Assembly (NCBI GenBank): GCA_018873245.2
Contig: JAEMBT020000008.1
Location: 16,058,090-16,122,089 of the forward strand
Reading direction: 5' to 3'
DNA from: Archegozetes longisetosus
Taxonomy: Eukaryota; Arthropoda; Arachnida; Sarcoptiformes; Trhypochthoniidae
Length of the DNA stretch: 64,000 bases
Shown here: one piece after another, positions 52,178-64,000 of the stretch
Layout: each line of letters begins with the position of its first letter
How positions within the stretch are numbered: the first letter of the stretch is position 1
The notes under the pieces: model-generated
The model's database searches: none
The model's input: only the letters and a program-made list of their open reading frames with translations
Told to the model about the DNA's origin: nothing
Made by a program: the position numbers and the translations under genes

Positions 52178-55100
52178 ATGTCTATCAGGTATCAGTCAAT
52201 ACCAAGTTTATATTAATCTTATTTTTAAATATAATGATTAATTAATTTAAAACATTTGTAAAGGAGTAAATTTGAATAAATGATATTGTTGCCTATTTTC
52301 TAAATTAGACTTAAAACCGTTTTCAAAAGAAAAATCAATTCAAACATTCATAATCATTCAAATGTTTATATTTCTATTCAAGTAGTAATGTTGAAGACGA
52401 AGATGTGCTCCAATTGCTTACCGGTGATGACGAATTCGACGCAGACATCGATGAAGACGCAGAAGAAGAACTATTAAGAGGTGATGACAATAATGAACAA
52501 CAAAAGGATGCCATTCACAGCTCTCAAGATTATGCTCAAGTGGATAATAAGGATATAGCTATGAGTCAATCTATGGATGATGAAGAAGAGGATGAAGATA
52601 GGGATAGCGGTAGAGAACGATTCAAGTCCGAAAGGATTATGTCTTTAGCTTCTGTGCCAACGCGTAGACGAGAAATACCTGACTCTTTGGATTCAGTTAA
52701 TGTTAATTTGAATGAAAATAAAACTGATAAAAACAATTATAACAATAATCGAAAACATAATCAACAAAGGTTTCGGAATAAAAGGAACCCAGGCATTGAT
52801 TTCAATCGACACAATATTCGTCCGAGTCAAGGATTACTTCCTCTGCCATTAGTCAATAATTTGATTCCTCAACACATTCAACACCAAACACAACAACAGC
52901 AACAACAACAAAGAATGCTTCTAGTTCAGCCAAACGTTTATGGACAACAATTTCAGCCGCAGATCAATAATAGTAATAATATGAATACAAATAATTCTAT
53001 TCATAACATTCACGTGAATCCTCACTTCAGAGCTCGTGCGAGTCATCAATTCGAGCAATTATCGCAAGCGTTTAGACCCCAAGAACCTATTAGACCACCG
53101 AACATGATAATGCAATCGCGACCACAATATCCCCTACAACAAAATCCAATTAACTCGCAGCAAATGTTAGCTAATCAGCAAATGAGACCTAATTTTGTAG
53201 GAAATCCAACTATGTTTAATGATCAAAGTGTACCTCAAATGTCACCACAGCCGCCTCAACAGCCATTATTACAACATCCGCCACAACCAGCACCTCATCA
53301 AATGCAGGTTTGACTTGACTTTTATCTACTTCTTAAGTAATATACAGTACAATCCAATGCTTTCATAATTTTTACTTATAAAACGCTTCAGAGCTATTCA
53401 CTACAGAATCGAAAAATGAATTTGATTGTCTTATCCTCCGTATTCTGATGCTATGATTACCGTTATCTAGCTTGACTTATTAATTTGAGCTTTTAGTGTG
53501 GAATGATTAATGGTGTCGTTATAGCTCGTGCTCGCCAATAATACTTTATAATTTTATGTTAAAGTTGGGTCTGCCATAATCGGCGTTATGTCAACTGAAC
53601 ATAGGCCTAATTTGTAACAATACCACCAAGCAGTCCATACTAACGTCCATTTAAGCCTAAGCTAGGTTATCAAGGGTCCAATAGTACCAGCAGTCAAGTG
53701 AATTGAAACTTAAAAATATTTAAGTATCTCTCATAATTGTTGTACGAAGTTAGATTCAGGTTCTGATTAGCTTAGAAACTGTGTTAAGCTTGACTATTTT
53801 CAAGTCTTAGATCAGTCACTTTTATAACGCACGCCATCGTATAGACTTGATTTTGAAATTAATATTTGCAAAATTAAATGATCTCAAAATAAATCTATAG
53901 TAAAGTTTATATAAAGGAATAGTGAGACTAGTTTATCTAAGCTCAAATGTTTTATTCAACTGAGACATTTATAAAAGATATTTTTATAACTTTTACGCAG
54001 ATGGATCATCAATGGAGAAATCCAAATGCTATTCAACCTTTTCAAATGCAACAACACTTGGGTCCACAACCAATTATACCACAGCAACAAATGCCAATTA
54101 ACAGACAATTAAATCCAACGCAAATGTTTAACACACCTCAAGCAACACAACCGCCATACATGAATCCTCCGTTCAATGCGAACTACCAGCCAAACAATTC
54201 TGTATATATTCCTCCGAATGGTGTCCAGCACTCAATCCAACCGCAAAATAACAGTTTCAACAATCAATACCCAATTGAAGCACAACGGTTTCCCATTCAG
54301 TCAAACTTCAATCCAATGCCATTTCAAACTCAAGCACCATTTCAACCACAACCTAATCAACAAATGTATAATCAAAATAATATGAACATTCAAATGCATC
54401 AACAGTTTCGAGCAGAAGCTCCGCATCAGAGATTAATGAAACCAAATAATCAACAAAAACGTGCGAATAATCAACAACAGCAACAACAAAATCAGCCGCA
54501 GCAGCAAAATCAAGGGTTAAGAATTAATAAACCATTGGTTGGACCAACTGATCAGCAAAAAGCTGATGCTTTAAAAGTAGCTCAAATTAAAACAAAACGT
54601 GCTAAACAAATATTGACTAAAAAGGCACAAAACATAAAAGAAGTTCCAATAGTTAGGAGTCCTGTTGTATCATCAGTTAAGCCAAGATTGACCGAAACTG
54701 TGAAAAAAGTGAACGAAGAAATTAAAGCTTCGGTTGGAGTCGACGAAGAATACATAAAGAAAATGGAAGAACAAAAACGTTTGCGTGAAGAAATCTTGCG
54801 TAAAAAAGAGGAACGAAGAAAAGCGATGGCAGCGCAACGACTCAAAGATTTTGAATCTAAGCCTGTGTCACAGCAAAATAGGATTTTAAATCAAAAATCG
54901 AGTCCAATTAAGAGTCAACCACAACAACAAATCGCTACACTTCTGAATAGATCACCACAAATACAACAAAGAATTCAGTTGACAAAGGCTATGCCAAAAC
55001 GTATTGTTAAGCCTACCACTAATGAAACAGTTGTCAGTACTAGTACTAAATTGACTAATACTAATCAGAAGCGGTCTGTTTTGATCAAAGGGCTCGCTTC

Positions 55101-57586
55101 TTCAACAACTGAACTAGCTATTAAAAAACTTTGTAAATCAGTTGGTGTTATAGAATCATGTAAGATATCATCAAATGGTGGCCAGAGACAGGCAATCGTC
55201 ACTTTCAGTCGATCACAAGACGCGGTCACTTTTCAAAGCAAAAACGAACGCACTTTACTTGATCTGAGCATTATTCAAGTTTCTCTCATTTGGTTTGTTG
55301 TCATAAATTTTCCAAATAATTATTCAAATCATATGCTTTGTCTGTTCACTACTGTCTCCACTAGTCTTATCAATTAGTTTTACTTAAGTGACAAATATTT
55401 CTAGTCATATTTTTTTTAATATCTGCAAATTTTTATTTGTACTTATTTTTTTATTTTTCAACTTCGATCAATACATTCGCAGTGATATTAGCTCGAAATC
55501 ATAAGAATCATAGTATTGCTCAATATCCTTAAGTTAATAAGAGGTTAGGCTACAATATTGTACTCAATTTTAATAATTTCTTTATTAGAGCGCATTATGA
55601 TTCTTATCGCAATAGATAAAGTGATTATATGGTCTAAGAGTTATTAATTGTACTATTTATACTCATTAACTTATATTGATTTAACATTAGCTCAACACTG
55701 AGTCTTAAGTAATTGATCTGCAACTTCAAAGTATTTTGAACGTCTATTAATATATTGTTTTAGGTTACATTGATTTTCAAGTTTTCGGAGTACTTTATAA
55801 GTAGTTGACATATAAAAACTTTGATCCCATTTGTGGGCCTTTTCAGGGTTTTGATTTTATTTCTACATTTAGGAGTTTTCATTAGGAATGAATTATTAAT
55901 GAGAGATTAGCTAAAAGTGTGTTTAATTCAAACTAATAATTTGGTTTTAGATGCTTAGTTATAATATCTTAAAGGTATAGACGAAGATAATTGGTGGTAA
56001 TTTAGCACTTAGTTGCGAGTTTACAACATTAAAGTAAGCTTGTAATATAGAATTAATATTTGACCGCACCCCTGTTTCCGATCAAGGCAAAACACGATCT
56101 ATAAATTACAAATTAACAAATTAGGTCGAAATTTATAACTTCAGTACAAGTATAACAAAATGAAACCTCTTTTCTAAGCAATTTTAGTGAAAGTTGTTTC
56201 TTTCCCAAAGGCCTACATTATGCGCAAAGATTTTTATGTGTTCATTAAGGGAAGGATAACTGTTTTTTTGTCAGTCATCTCAATAAGCATTTTTTGCATT
56301 TGAACAGTTCATATTACATTTCAATATTGTTAGTCAAAAGGTTTAATTCAACTAATATTTACGAATTCTATCGAGATGATTGAGCTGTTTTTAGAAATAA
56401 TCCAACTTTAAAATTAAGAAATCAATTCAATGTTAATACGATATAGTGCTAGCATTACATAAATGATCATAACTACAAAACTTTGTTCAATGTAATAATA
56501 CTTCAGTGCCGCTTACTATCGAAAAGATGTCATCTTTAAAGTAGGCATTAATGTAAAAATGATTATATTGATCAAAAATGTCATATTTATTCCTGGATGC
56601 GCCACTAACTAATATACCATAAAAATACTCTCTCATTTCGAGCTAATATAGAAAATTTGATATAAGTGGCGGATTCAGGACTTTTAAACTCTAGTCCAAA
56701 GCAATTTAACTTATGTTAGTTTGATGAACGCAAAACTGCCACAGAGTAATAAGATATCTCAATCAAATATAAAGTTGAACATATATATTGAATTCATTTT
56801 TGCATTCGATCATTTATCAATAATTAGCAGAAATAGTTTATTCCAAGCGAGTTCTGATCTCTGTTCAGGATTTCAAGCATTTTACATATTCAAAACCCAT
56901 TATATTATTTGATAAACTTTCATAAACGTCTTTCATTTCTTATTGAAAAATGATCGAACTTATAAGTTGAATTTGATATTTTTGAACAAATTTATATTTG
57001 TTATTACGTCAATTTGTTTGAAACAAATTTTTGACTATAAAACAAGTGACTCGTCGCTGAATCGTCACGTTGGTTTAGTAGAAAAACATTTTCTTATTTG
57101 TGATCTAAACGCGTGCAATATTTTGTAAAAATAATTATTTATTACGATTTGAATAGATTGAAAATGTGGGTCAGAAATTAGCTCTATTCCAAATAGTGAT
57201 CTTTAAATTTACAATTTTCTATAATTGAAGAGAAAACAGTTTTGCATTTATTTATATAAAAATGTACAAAAAATCTATTTGACAGACATGTGTTGAATTC
57301 GCCACTTATGTCATATACTTAAGATACAACTTAACTGTTATTTATTGATTTGTATATAATGTGATACTTATAATAGTTTGATTACCAAAAGTGCTCAAAC
57401 TTTGTTTTACAGTTATCTCTCATTCGGTAAGTCTATTGTCGTTTAACCATTTATTTCAATTTTTCTATTTTAGATAATGATCGCTTACTTAATGACTGGT
57501 ACTCTATAAAAATGAATGATGACCTCCAAAATTTTTGTTCAAGTAGAAGAGATTTCGCGAACAGTTCACCGCTATTGGTTGCGTAA
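52178..57586 (+). CDS. RBM33-like: RBM33-like RNA-binding protein
   Basis: Five coding exons: 52178-52188, 52386-53307, 54001-55292, 57413-57426, 57474-57586; phases 2, 0, 2 and 1 all agree and give 783 residues. Features in order: acidic N-terminus (about 5-77) ending in the family block SGRERFKSER and RRREIP; Gln/Asn/Pro-rich low-complexity middle with poly-Gln; charged helix EEQKRLREEILRKKEERRK near residue 560; C-terminal RRM-like domain from about 668 (RSVLIKGLASSTTE, then QAIVTFSRSQDAVTFQ). The SGR-RFK-ER block and the EEQKRLREEILR helix are characteristic of animal RBM33, a nuclear protein linked to mRNA export and m6A demethylation by ALKBH5 in vertebrates. The first exon holds only MSI plus two bases of the next codon. 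The alternative end is a read-through stop at 55375-55377. Length is shorter than the roughly 1,170 residues of human RBM33, mainly in the middle. Confidence 0.85.
53308..54000 (+). other. Second intron of the RBM33-like gene
   Basis: A 693-nt intron from CAG then GTTTGA to TTTTACGCAG, phase 0. Nothing else seen in it. Confidence 0.7.
55293..57412 (+). other. Third intron of the RBM33-like gene (2.1 kb)
   Basis: Runs from GTTTGT to TTTGTTTTACAG. It contains another good acceptor at 55482 (ATTCGCAG) that would also join in phase and end after seven codons at 55502-55504, a possible alternative 3' end. Two short open frames near 56721-57128 are treated as chance. Confidence 0.55.
57413..57426 (+). 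CDS. RBM33-like: 14-nt micro-exon of the RBM33-like gene
   Basis: Flanked by a strong acceptor (TTTGTTTTACAG) and a consensus donor (GTAAGT), with a 47-nt intron after it. Its length is exactly what is needed to connect the phase-2 donor at 55292 with the phase-1 last exon, which is open only in that frame. Encodes YLSF plus partial codons. Confidence 0.6.
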
Positions 57587-57781
57587 AATACCAAAAAGTT
57601 TTTCTAATCAATAGATTGGTTCATCTCTCACTAATTTTTAATTGTAATCGCTAATAGTTTACAACAATATTTAGTTTTTTGTAAATACTTGCAAATGAAT
57701 TATATTTAAAAATCGTCAATTAAATAATGTTTCATATTAGCATCTTTATTCTTTTTCAAATGAAGCTTTAATTATTTTAAA

Positions 57782-57787
57782 AATAAA
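57782..57787 (+). terminator. Candidate polyadenylation signal of the RBM33-like gene
   Basis: AATAAA about 195 nt after the proposed stop at 57586. Its position supports the last exon at 57474-57586. Confidence 0.4.
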
Positions 57788-60238
57788 GACAAAATTTGCC
57801 TTCTTTTAAGACTATATTTGTGTTGTTCATTTCATATTATTTTCCACAATCAGAGTTCGTATAACAATTAAAATGTCATAAATTGACTTAACCTGCAACA
57901 AATGAAGTGATTGACTAAACTTTGTATTTGGATGACGAGCTTACGTTCAACTTGGACTTAAACAAGACCAGCTTAGCCCATTCTATCAGAGATTTGTTTG
58001 CTCATCAAATTCTAATGAGTTCTCTTTTGTGTTGAATAAACTGAAAACTGGATGCAAAGTTGTAAATTGTGAGAATATAAACAAACATAAACTTTAATAA
58101 ATACTTGACATCAAATTTGACTGAGTTTTTAATTTTGAACGAATCGAACTGAATGTTAATCGAGATGTTTGGAATGTCAAGTTTGAAAGTGAACTATAAC
58201 AAATAAGTGGTTTAATGAACAATAGTCATAAATTGTCTATCGCAAACAATACCTTAATAATATAAATATTGCTAACTCAATACTTATTCATATAGCTCTC
58301 AAATTAAATTCTAAAAAGTTGTTCTTAAGTGTTTCAACGGAAAAATTTGTCTCTAAAGTGTTTTTTGAACTGCTAGCGGAGCTGTTCTCCTTTGGAATTG
58401 TATCATAATAGCATTTATAGCTCATCTTCTGAAGAATTTTCTTCTTTTCCATCGATTGCACCCGTTTTACTTAGAAAAAATTGTTGAATTTTGTCTTTTA
58501 GAAAAGATCACTTATAGACTTTAATCTACTGTTTTCTTTTTAAGTTTAGACGCAGTAATTTAAACCATTTAGTTTACACTTTGTCTATTCATCTTCTTTT
58601 TATTAGGAACGAACAATTGAGTCATCTGACAACAACTTGTCAGAAATGAAAAGCTTTATCTAACAAATGCTCTCATATAAAATCGAACGAAAGTTCAAAA
58701 ATATCAAGGCAAGAGTTCATTTTCATGCCTTTAGTCGCTTTGCGTGGTTTTTGTTTCTTACGATTTTGTACTTTCAATAAGAAGATTTTCTGCTGTATAA
58801 CTTTTTAGAGCACAATTTGATTCATTTGAGATTGTCTTATGATAATAATATATAAGGATTGCAATAAGAAAAAGTTCAGTTCATAGTATCTTAACAACCC
58901 GAAAATTTTTAACTAAATTACCACAATAATTCAGGAAACAATAGCTCTGCTCTTAATTAAAGATTGATTTAGAAGTTGAGAATCTCATTGAAGAAGACTC
59001 CCCAATTCATTTTGACGAAGGAGTTTCAATTTTGTACGATTTGGAAACGAAAGAGGATCACTTGTTCTATTTATTAGTTTGTAAATTATTGCCTGTTTTG
59101 AGGTTTTTGAGCTAAACTTTATCGAATTGCTTTTATCTTGCTCTAACAACGATTTTCTGGTCAAATGATTTAATAGATCAATTTTCTATTATCATCTTAA
59201 ATAGCTGATTAAATTTTTAATCAGATAATCTTCTATCGATAACAACTATCACTAAGTGGTTTGTTTTTTCAATTTGAGAGACAATATATGTACGTGTACT
59301 TCAAACTGCATTTGCCATCCAATTTTATTACTTTTGATGTGCTTATCTCACAATAGGGACTAATGGAAAGCTTTCATTAAAAGTTTTTCCACGAAAGTAT
59401 GAGTCACATAATTTAGCTGAAAGAAAATCAAACGGATGTCTTCAAAATATGGAAAACTTTCCCTTTATTAATCATTGCTAACCAGTGAAGAAATTGATTT
59501 CGAAACACGCATTCTATGAATGCTTTCTTGCCCTTCAACTTGATGGTTGGCGTCATCGAACAACACATCCTTTGATAAAGTACATAATTACCTGTACTGT
59601 ATTTAATATATTCTCCTTTGGTAAACACGCTCACCAAACATAATTAATATGAAAATTGTTTAGATACAGTTAGTGTTATCGTTACTTTAACTATACTTTC
59701 AAAATGACACTTAAAAGATAATTAGTTTGATTTTGCTTTTGCACTATTGACTCGCCAGTCATTTATTGCAAGTAACGATCAATCGATTAAATAGATTTTC
59801 GCTAGCTTATATTCCCAGATCAATTTAAAGGGCATGAGTTTGATTTAATTGCAATTTACGTAGCTTTTGTCATTGTGACAATACGATTGCATTTGTTTCC
59901 TTCTGTTGTTCACTTATAAACCGAACTTGTATTTGTTTTCAATTCACTATTCATATCTGATATGTTCTACGAGTATTTTTAATGCTTTAAACATGAACAC
60001 CATTTTGAGCCCAAATAAAATAATGACTCAAATTTTTGACACAATAATTTGATTTAATAAAATATTGGCTTATATGATATGACGATTATATTACAATGAA
60101 TTGACGTAAAAAAGATAATGACAAGTATACAGGATTCAAATTATTTAAATAATGATCGATAGATTCACATTTTGTTAGAAGAATCTAGTTTTGAGTAAAA
60201 AGTATCGAAATTTCAAGACACTAAAATTTATATCACAG
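57788..60238. other. Intergenic region between convergent genes
   Basis: AT-rich, with no convincing gene. A 69-codon minus-strand frame at 59428-59637 has a somewhat protein-like composition (WLAMINKG) but no domain or splice context. The right end probably carries the CD36-family 3' UTR; a minus-strand ATTAAA lies at 60053-60058. Confidence 0.4.
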
Positions 60239-63028
60239 TCAATTTGGATCTACTGCTGGATTATAGATTCCTTTGTCGTCGTTTGCAATTTTTGCAGACT
60301 GAGGACTAATAATTTGGTGGATATCGTCAACCTATATATTATAAATGAGACCAGATATAGTTTCTAGCATTCAAAATACGATAAGATAGTATACTTATAA
60401 AAGTTTAATAAACTTGACTTTAGTTTAAGAAAATGTTTGTCCCTATTTTGGATAATTACAGTCGATTTTAATCTCATTTTTTTTGTTTGAATGACAAAAT
60501 TTCAAACCCAGTAACTTTTATAATTACCTGTGAATTATCAGTTTTTTCGCTGTGACAAACACTTCCTGACTTCTCGTTTTTCTTGTGCTTAAAATGATTG
60601 AATAAAGGAAACAATATTGAAGTGAAAACTAATAGAATTCCAATGGCAAGCATTGATGAGGAGGAAATCGAAGAAATTAGTGACGGCTGCTTTATTACCC
60701 ACTTTATGTGATCGGAGAATTCACTGGTCATATCTTGGCTTAACTCTTGCCAAAATACAGGAAACACTATTTCTGGTATATGTCTATATCTGAAAAGTCC
60801 CGGCGGTTTGTTTATAAATACATTTATTTGAATTCTGGCTGCCGTTTCAACGCTAGTTCCAGTGGTCGGTTCAATAGCCATATAGAATTCATGTTTGGAG
60901 GCATTGGGTTCAAGACCATCAATGCTTTCGAGATATACTGGATCTGCGTTTAAAAAGTGTGGAAATGACATGAGAATCGGCGCTCCGTATTTGCACGCAC
61001 TCAAATCGAAAACACCAGAATTAAACCTCAACCTTGTTTGCCTGCCTGAATTAGACCTAATCCCAAGTGATGATAGGATCGTCGGATTTGGTGTACTCGG
61101 TAATTGACTTATGAAACATGAATTTGGTGGGTAGTCTATTTCATTCTTGAATGTATTAGTGTCTGGACTATAGCGATAAGCAGTGATCCCATTGCTTTCG
61201 AATTTACGAACGAAATTTAATTTCCAACGGCGACAAAAGTCAGGATGAAACAAATAGAGACTTTGGCCTTGTTTGACCGGTGGAAATATTTCTGCGTTGG
61301 TGCTTTGATTAAGCCAATTACAGTGACTTCCATCTGTCCAGTAATCTAAGCTATTCTTACCCTTATACTGATCAATCATGTTAAGCATTTGCATGTTGTC
61401 CTTTCCTGTAAAAACAGTGAACACTCCTTCGTCAGAAGCGTTGCGACCGTAAAGCCAGGCAAATTTCCCGTTGTTATTGCTCGGAATTTTTGAATTGAGT
61501 AATGGCCCAAAACTTGTCAACAGATCAGGATATCCTTCAAATAGCAACTGTTTTATGCTTCGTTTAATGAAGAAACCTTCTGAAACTGCGTCTAAGGCTA
61601 GTGTCACAACAACTCTAACAGCTGACGGAGCGTTTTGCAATAGAGTTAGTGTTATGGCCAGAGGACCGTTCAGTGTTGTGATTATATCACTTTCATTGCC
61701 AATTGAGAGTTCACGAACGAAATGATAAGTCTTTATCTCTTTGTAAGAGACGGTTCCGTTTGCGTGATAAGACATATCAGTTTTGCGCCACTCTGACTTA
61801 TAAGTAAACGGTCCAATTTCGACTAATTTAGGTTTGGCACCAAATCTTTCAATATCCATCCCATTTGTCACGTTAAAAAAGTAAAACCTTTGATAAATAG
61901 GAAGCGGTATATCTTTCCATAATTTGAAGGCTTGAGTGTTGGGCTCTAATTGTAATTCCTATTAGTAAGGAAAAGTTTTAACATTTTATCAGTGCTTATC
62001 AAATAACTTTGATCAAAAATTGTGTTCAACCAACAAAATAGCGATTAAGCGAAAGACTAAAGGTTTGGGACGATAAATCATTTTAAGTTCCTTTTTCCAA
62101 GAGTTATTGCTTCATTGCAAATTTTCATCTTTCAAACTAAGTTTAATCTTTCGAAATCTAAATCAAGTACAAGCAAGCCTCGACAAACTCAGTTGAAGGG
62201 ATCTGATAATTTACTGAGTTATAGCTCGGCCGAGTTATACCCAGGCCTTTCATAATAGGCAATTTGTTCGAATGTAATATATTTGATGCATAATCAAGTA
62301 TGAATCTTAAAATATTCAATAAGTATAAGTGGTTACATCAATTTATTATTCATCTCTCAAAATTGTGTCCTCAATTTTCATGATTGTATTCAAATTTAAA
62401 TGATTCATTCAATATTCGTTCACAATTTGACTTTTGTTTTATTAAGTTAACATCGTTACACTGACGCTCTTTTTAGCATTAAGCCTATGGTTTTATTTTA
62501 GGGACCGTCACAATTAGTTCGTTATAACGAGGCTGTGCTATATCGAGGTTCGTTAGATCGAGGCATTACCATGAAACAGACTATAAATTTTACTTTGAAA
62601 TATTATAATTTTTCTTAGATATTGGTTATAGATATAGATGCTTATCAATCAACTATCAATGAATGAACATATGGTAAGACAACCACATGATCGTGTGACT
62701 AATCACTAAGCAGATGTGTCAATGTCTATGTCCGAAACGAACAGTTTTGACTGAAGTATTACTTAATTAGCAATAATACGAATAATGTCAAATAATACTG
62801 GTTAGTCACAAGTGATAAGTTACGTGCGTTAGTGCGTGACGCACAAATTCTTACAATTATAGATAAACTAGTTTAAACTAAAGTATTGCAAATATTCAAT
62901 ATGTCAAATTATAATACCTGATGAATTATACTCATCACGACAAATGGCACACCGACTAAGGCAATAAGACCCAAACAAATGAAGAAAGATCCCAAGAATA
63001 TAAGTATTATTGGTCTTTTCTTCATCAT
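60239..63028 (-). CDS. CD36/SCARB-family scavenger receptor
   Basis: Three exons on the minus strand: 63028-62918, 61958-60528, 60331-60239; all junctions phase 0; 544 residues. N-terminal transmembrane anchor (about 6-33, IILIFLGSFFICLGLIALVG), a large ectodomain, and a second transmembrane helix at about 473-492 (MLAIGILLVFTSILF) with a 52-residue cytoplasmic tail, the two-pass topology of the family. Family marks: PIYQRFYFFNVTNG after the anchor, KPKLVEIGPFTYKSEW, the Cys-rich centre and several Asn-glycosylation sites. Members bind lipids or lipoproteins at the cell surface or, for LIMP-2, carry proteins to lysosomes. No dileucine sorting signal is obvious in the tail, which favours a surface receptor. 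Arthropods have many paralogues, so no specific symbol is given. The first intron is about 1 kb. Confidence 0.93.
62501..62565. mobile_element. Possible pogo/Tigger-like transposon remnant in the CD36-family first intron
   Basis: Three related direct units follow each other: TTCGTTATAACGAGG (62518-62532), GCTATATCGAGG, and TTCGTTAGATCGAGG (62549-62563). Repeats of TTCGTTATAnCGAGG are a familiar feature of pogo/Tigger-type terminal inverted repeats in many animals. No second end or transposase was found, so this would be a decayed end only. Confidence 0.35.
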
Positions 63029-64000
63029 AATTCAAATTGAATGAAGTCGTCAACTTGACAAAAAACTTTACACAGATCAATTGAAGCCTCTACCAGTATA
63101 TTTACGTATAGTTAATGAATAAAAACTGAACCGCACATACGATGCCTATTTGTTGAGTAACTTTTAAATAATGCATCGCACAAACCAATCGTAAAAACTT
63201 GTGCCAACAAAAGTTGTCACATCAAGTTATTGCAGAGTGATTGTCATCGGCCGCAAATCCCTGTTGACAATAATTATTCTCAGGTTTAAGAGAAGGAACT
63301 TCAAATCCTTCAATGTCTGCGACTTGTTGAGTATTTGACGAATTAAATCTTACTAATCGAATTGATTGAGCAATCGGTTGAGCTGATCACACACTTTGCT
63401 ATAAAAAGTAAGAGTGTTTATAAAAAATTTGGTTAACAGGTTTCCAGGAAGCGATTTCGATGTTGTTTTGTGAGTTAAAGTTAGCTTTTCTCGAACCAAA
63501 ACAAACTTAACTGAAGTGAGAGTCAGTGTAGGAGAGCTTCAAAGAAATAAGTTTTAACTTAAGGCAATTCTAAGGCAATTCAACAAATAATAAGAAACGA
63601 ATGCTCTGTTGGGTACATAAATGAGAAATTAGTTCACTGGTATTTACGCGGTTCGCTTAACCAGAAGCAAACGATATGAGTGCAAAACCTGTGAGAAACC
63701 TGTTTATGAAAGCTAAAATCTACGCCCAATTCTCCTTTCCATTAGAAATATAATGCTAATTCACAGCGAACGTAAAACTAAAAGTGGTCTCAAACTTGTT
63801 ATCTTCAAGTCTCCACAATAATGTCCAAACGTCTCGACTCTTCAGACTCACAAATGTGTCGTGTTCTATGAAATGTTGATAAATTAAGAGTACCTCTTAA
63901 GATACAAATAGGTCACTACTGATAAAGCAAACATCTTTAAAATGGTTTTTAAAATTTCTTTTCAAGGATTGATAGCTGAAAGATATGCCTAATTGAAAAT
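63029..64000. other. Upstream flank of the CD36-family gene
   Basis: Should include the CD36-family promoter at its left end. A plus-strand TATAAAAAG at 63400-63408 could belong to a divergent gene beyond the window, but no coding sequence follows within it. Confidence 0.35.

Noticed and set aside
54582..54845. 87-codon minus-strand frame
   Set aside because: Antisense shadow of the charged helix of the RBM33-like protein.
60747..61725. Three plus-strand frames of 68-84 codons
   Set aside because: All are antisense shadows of the CD36-family exon.

Overview
This is a eukaryotic, AT-rich window that most likely comes from an arthropod, and within that a chelicerate or mite. The arthropod call rests on a clear Sidestep-family axon-guidance receptor gene. 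The mite suggestion rests on many very short introns (47-76 nt), an intronless F-box/LRR gene and general composition, and is only an inference. I found no tRNA, rRNA, CRISPR array or viral gene. Most genes are split, so I rebuilt exons by hand from acceptor and donor sites, reading phase and family motifs. Six multi-exon genes were traced; five close in frame as annotated, and the sulfatase closes only with an internal acceptor at one junction.

Layout. 0.4-1.9 kb: intronless F-box/LRR gene on the minus strand. 1.9-26.7 kb: no gene I can support, only simple repeats, a near-perfect 65-nt palindrome beside one copy of a diverged repeat pair, and weak coding-like islands. 26.7-40.5 kb: Sidestep-family gene on the plus strand, with 13 well-supported 3' exons (36.05-40.55 kb) and a candidate signal-peptide exon about 9.2 kb upstream that splices in phase. 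43.6-46.2 kb (minus): nine-exon purple acid phosphatase of the animal ACP7 type. 46.6-48.0 kb (minus): four-exon type I membrane protein with a possible hemopexin-like ectodomain. 48.8-51.8 kb (plus): five-exon iduronate-2-sulfatase. 52.2-57.6 kb (plus): RBM33-like RNA-binding protein with a 4-residue first coding exon and a 14-nt micro-exon. 60.2-63.0 kb (minus): three-exon CD36/SCARB scavenger receptor.

How the genes relate. The 43.6-63 kb segment is gene-dense. The acid phosphatase and the orphan membrane protein run in tandem; the orphan and the sulfatase are divergent; the sulfatase and the RBM33-like gene are tandem with only about 0.4 kb between them. Three products (phosphatase, sulfatase, CD36-type receptor) belong to secretory, lysosomal or cell-surface families, but nothing in the sequence shows that they act together.

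Most notable points: the phosphatase has lysine where the catalytic histidine of the GNH(D/E) metal motif should be; the sulfatase has a one-nucleotide phase conflict at a conserved junction and a changed formylglycine signature; the RBM33-like gene needs a 14-nt micro-exon to close its frame; the orphan membrane protein has a plausible four-blade layout; and there is a 65-nt hairpin-forming palindrome at 2.6 kb.
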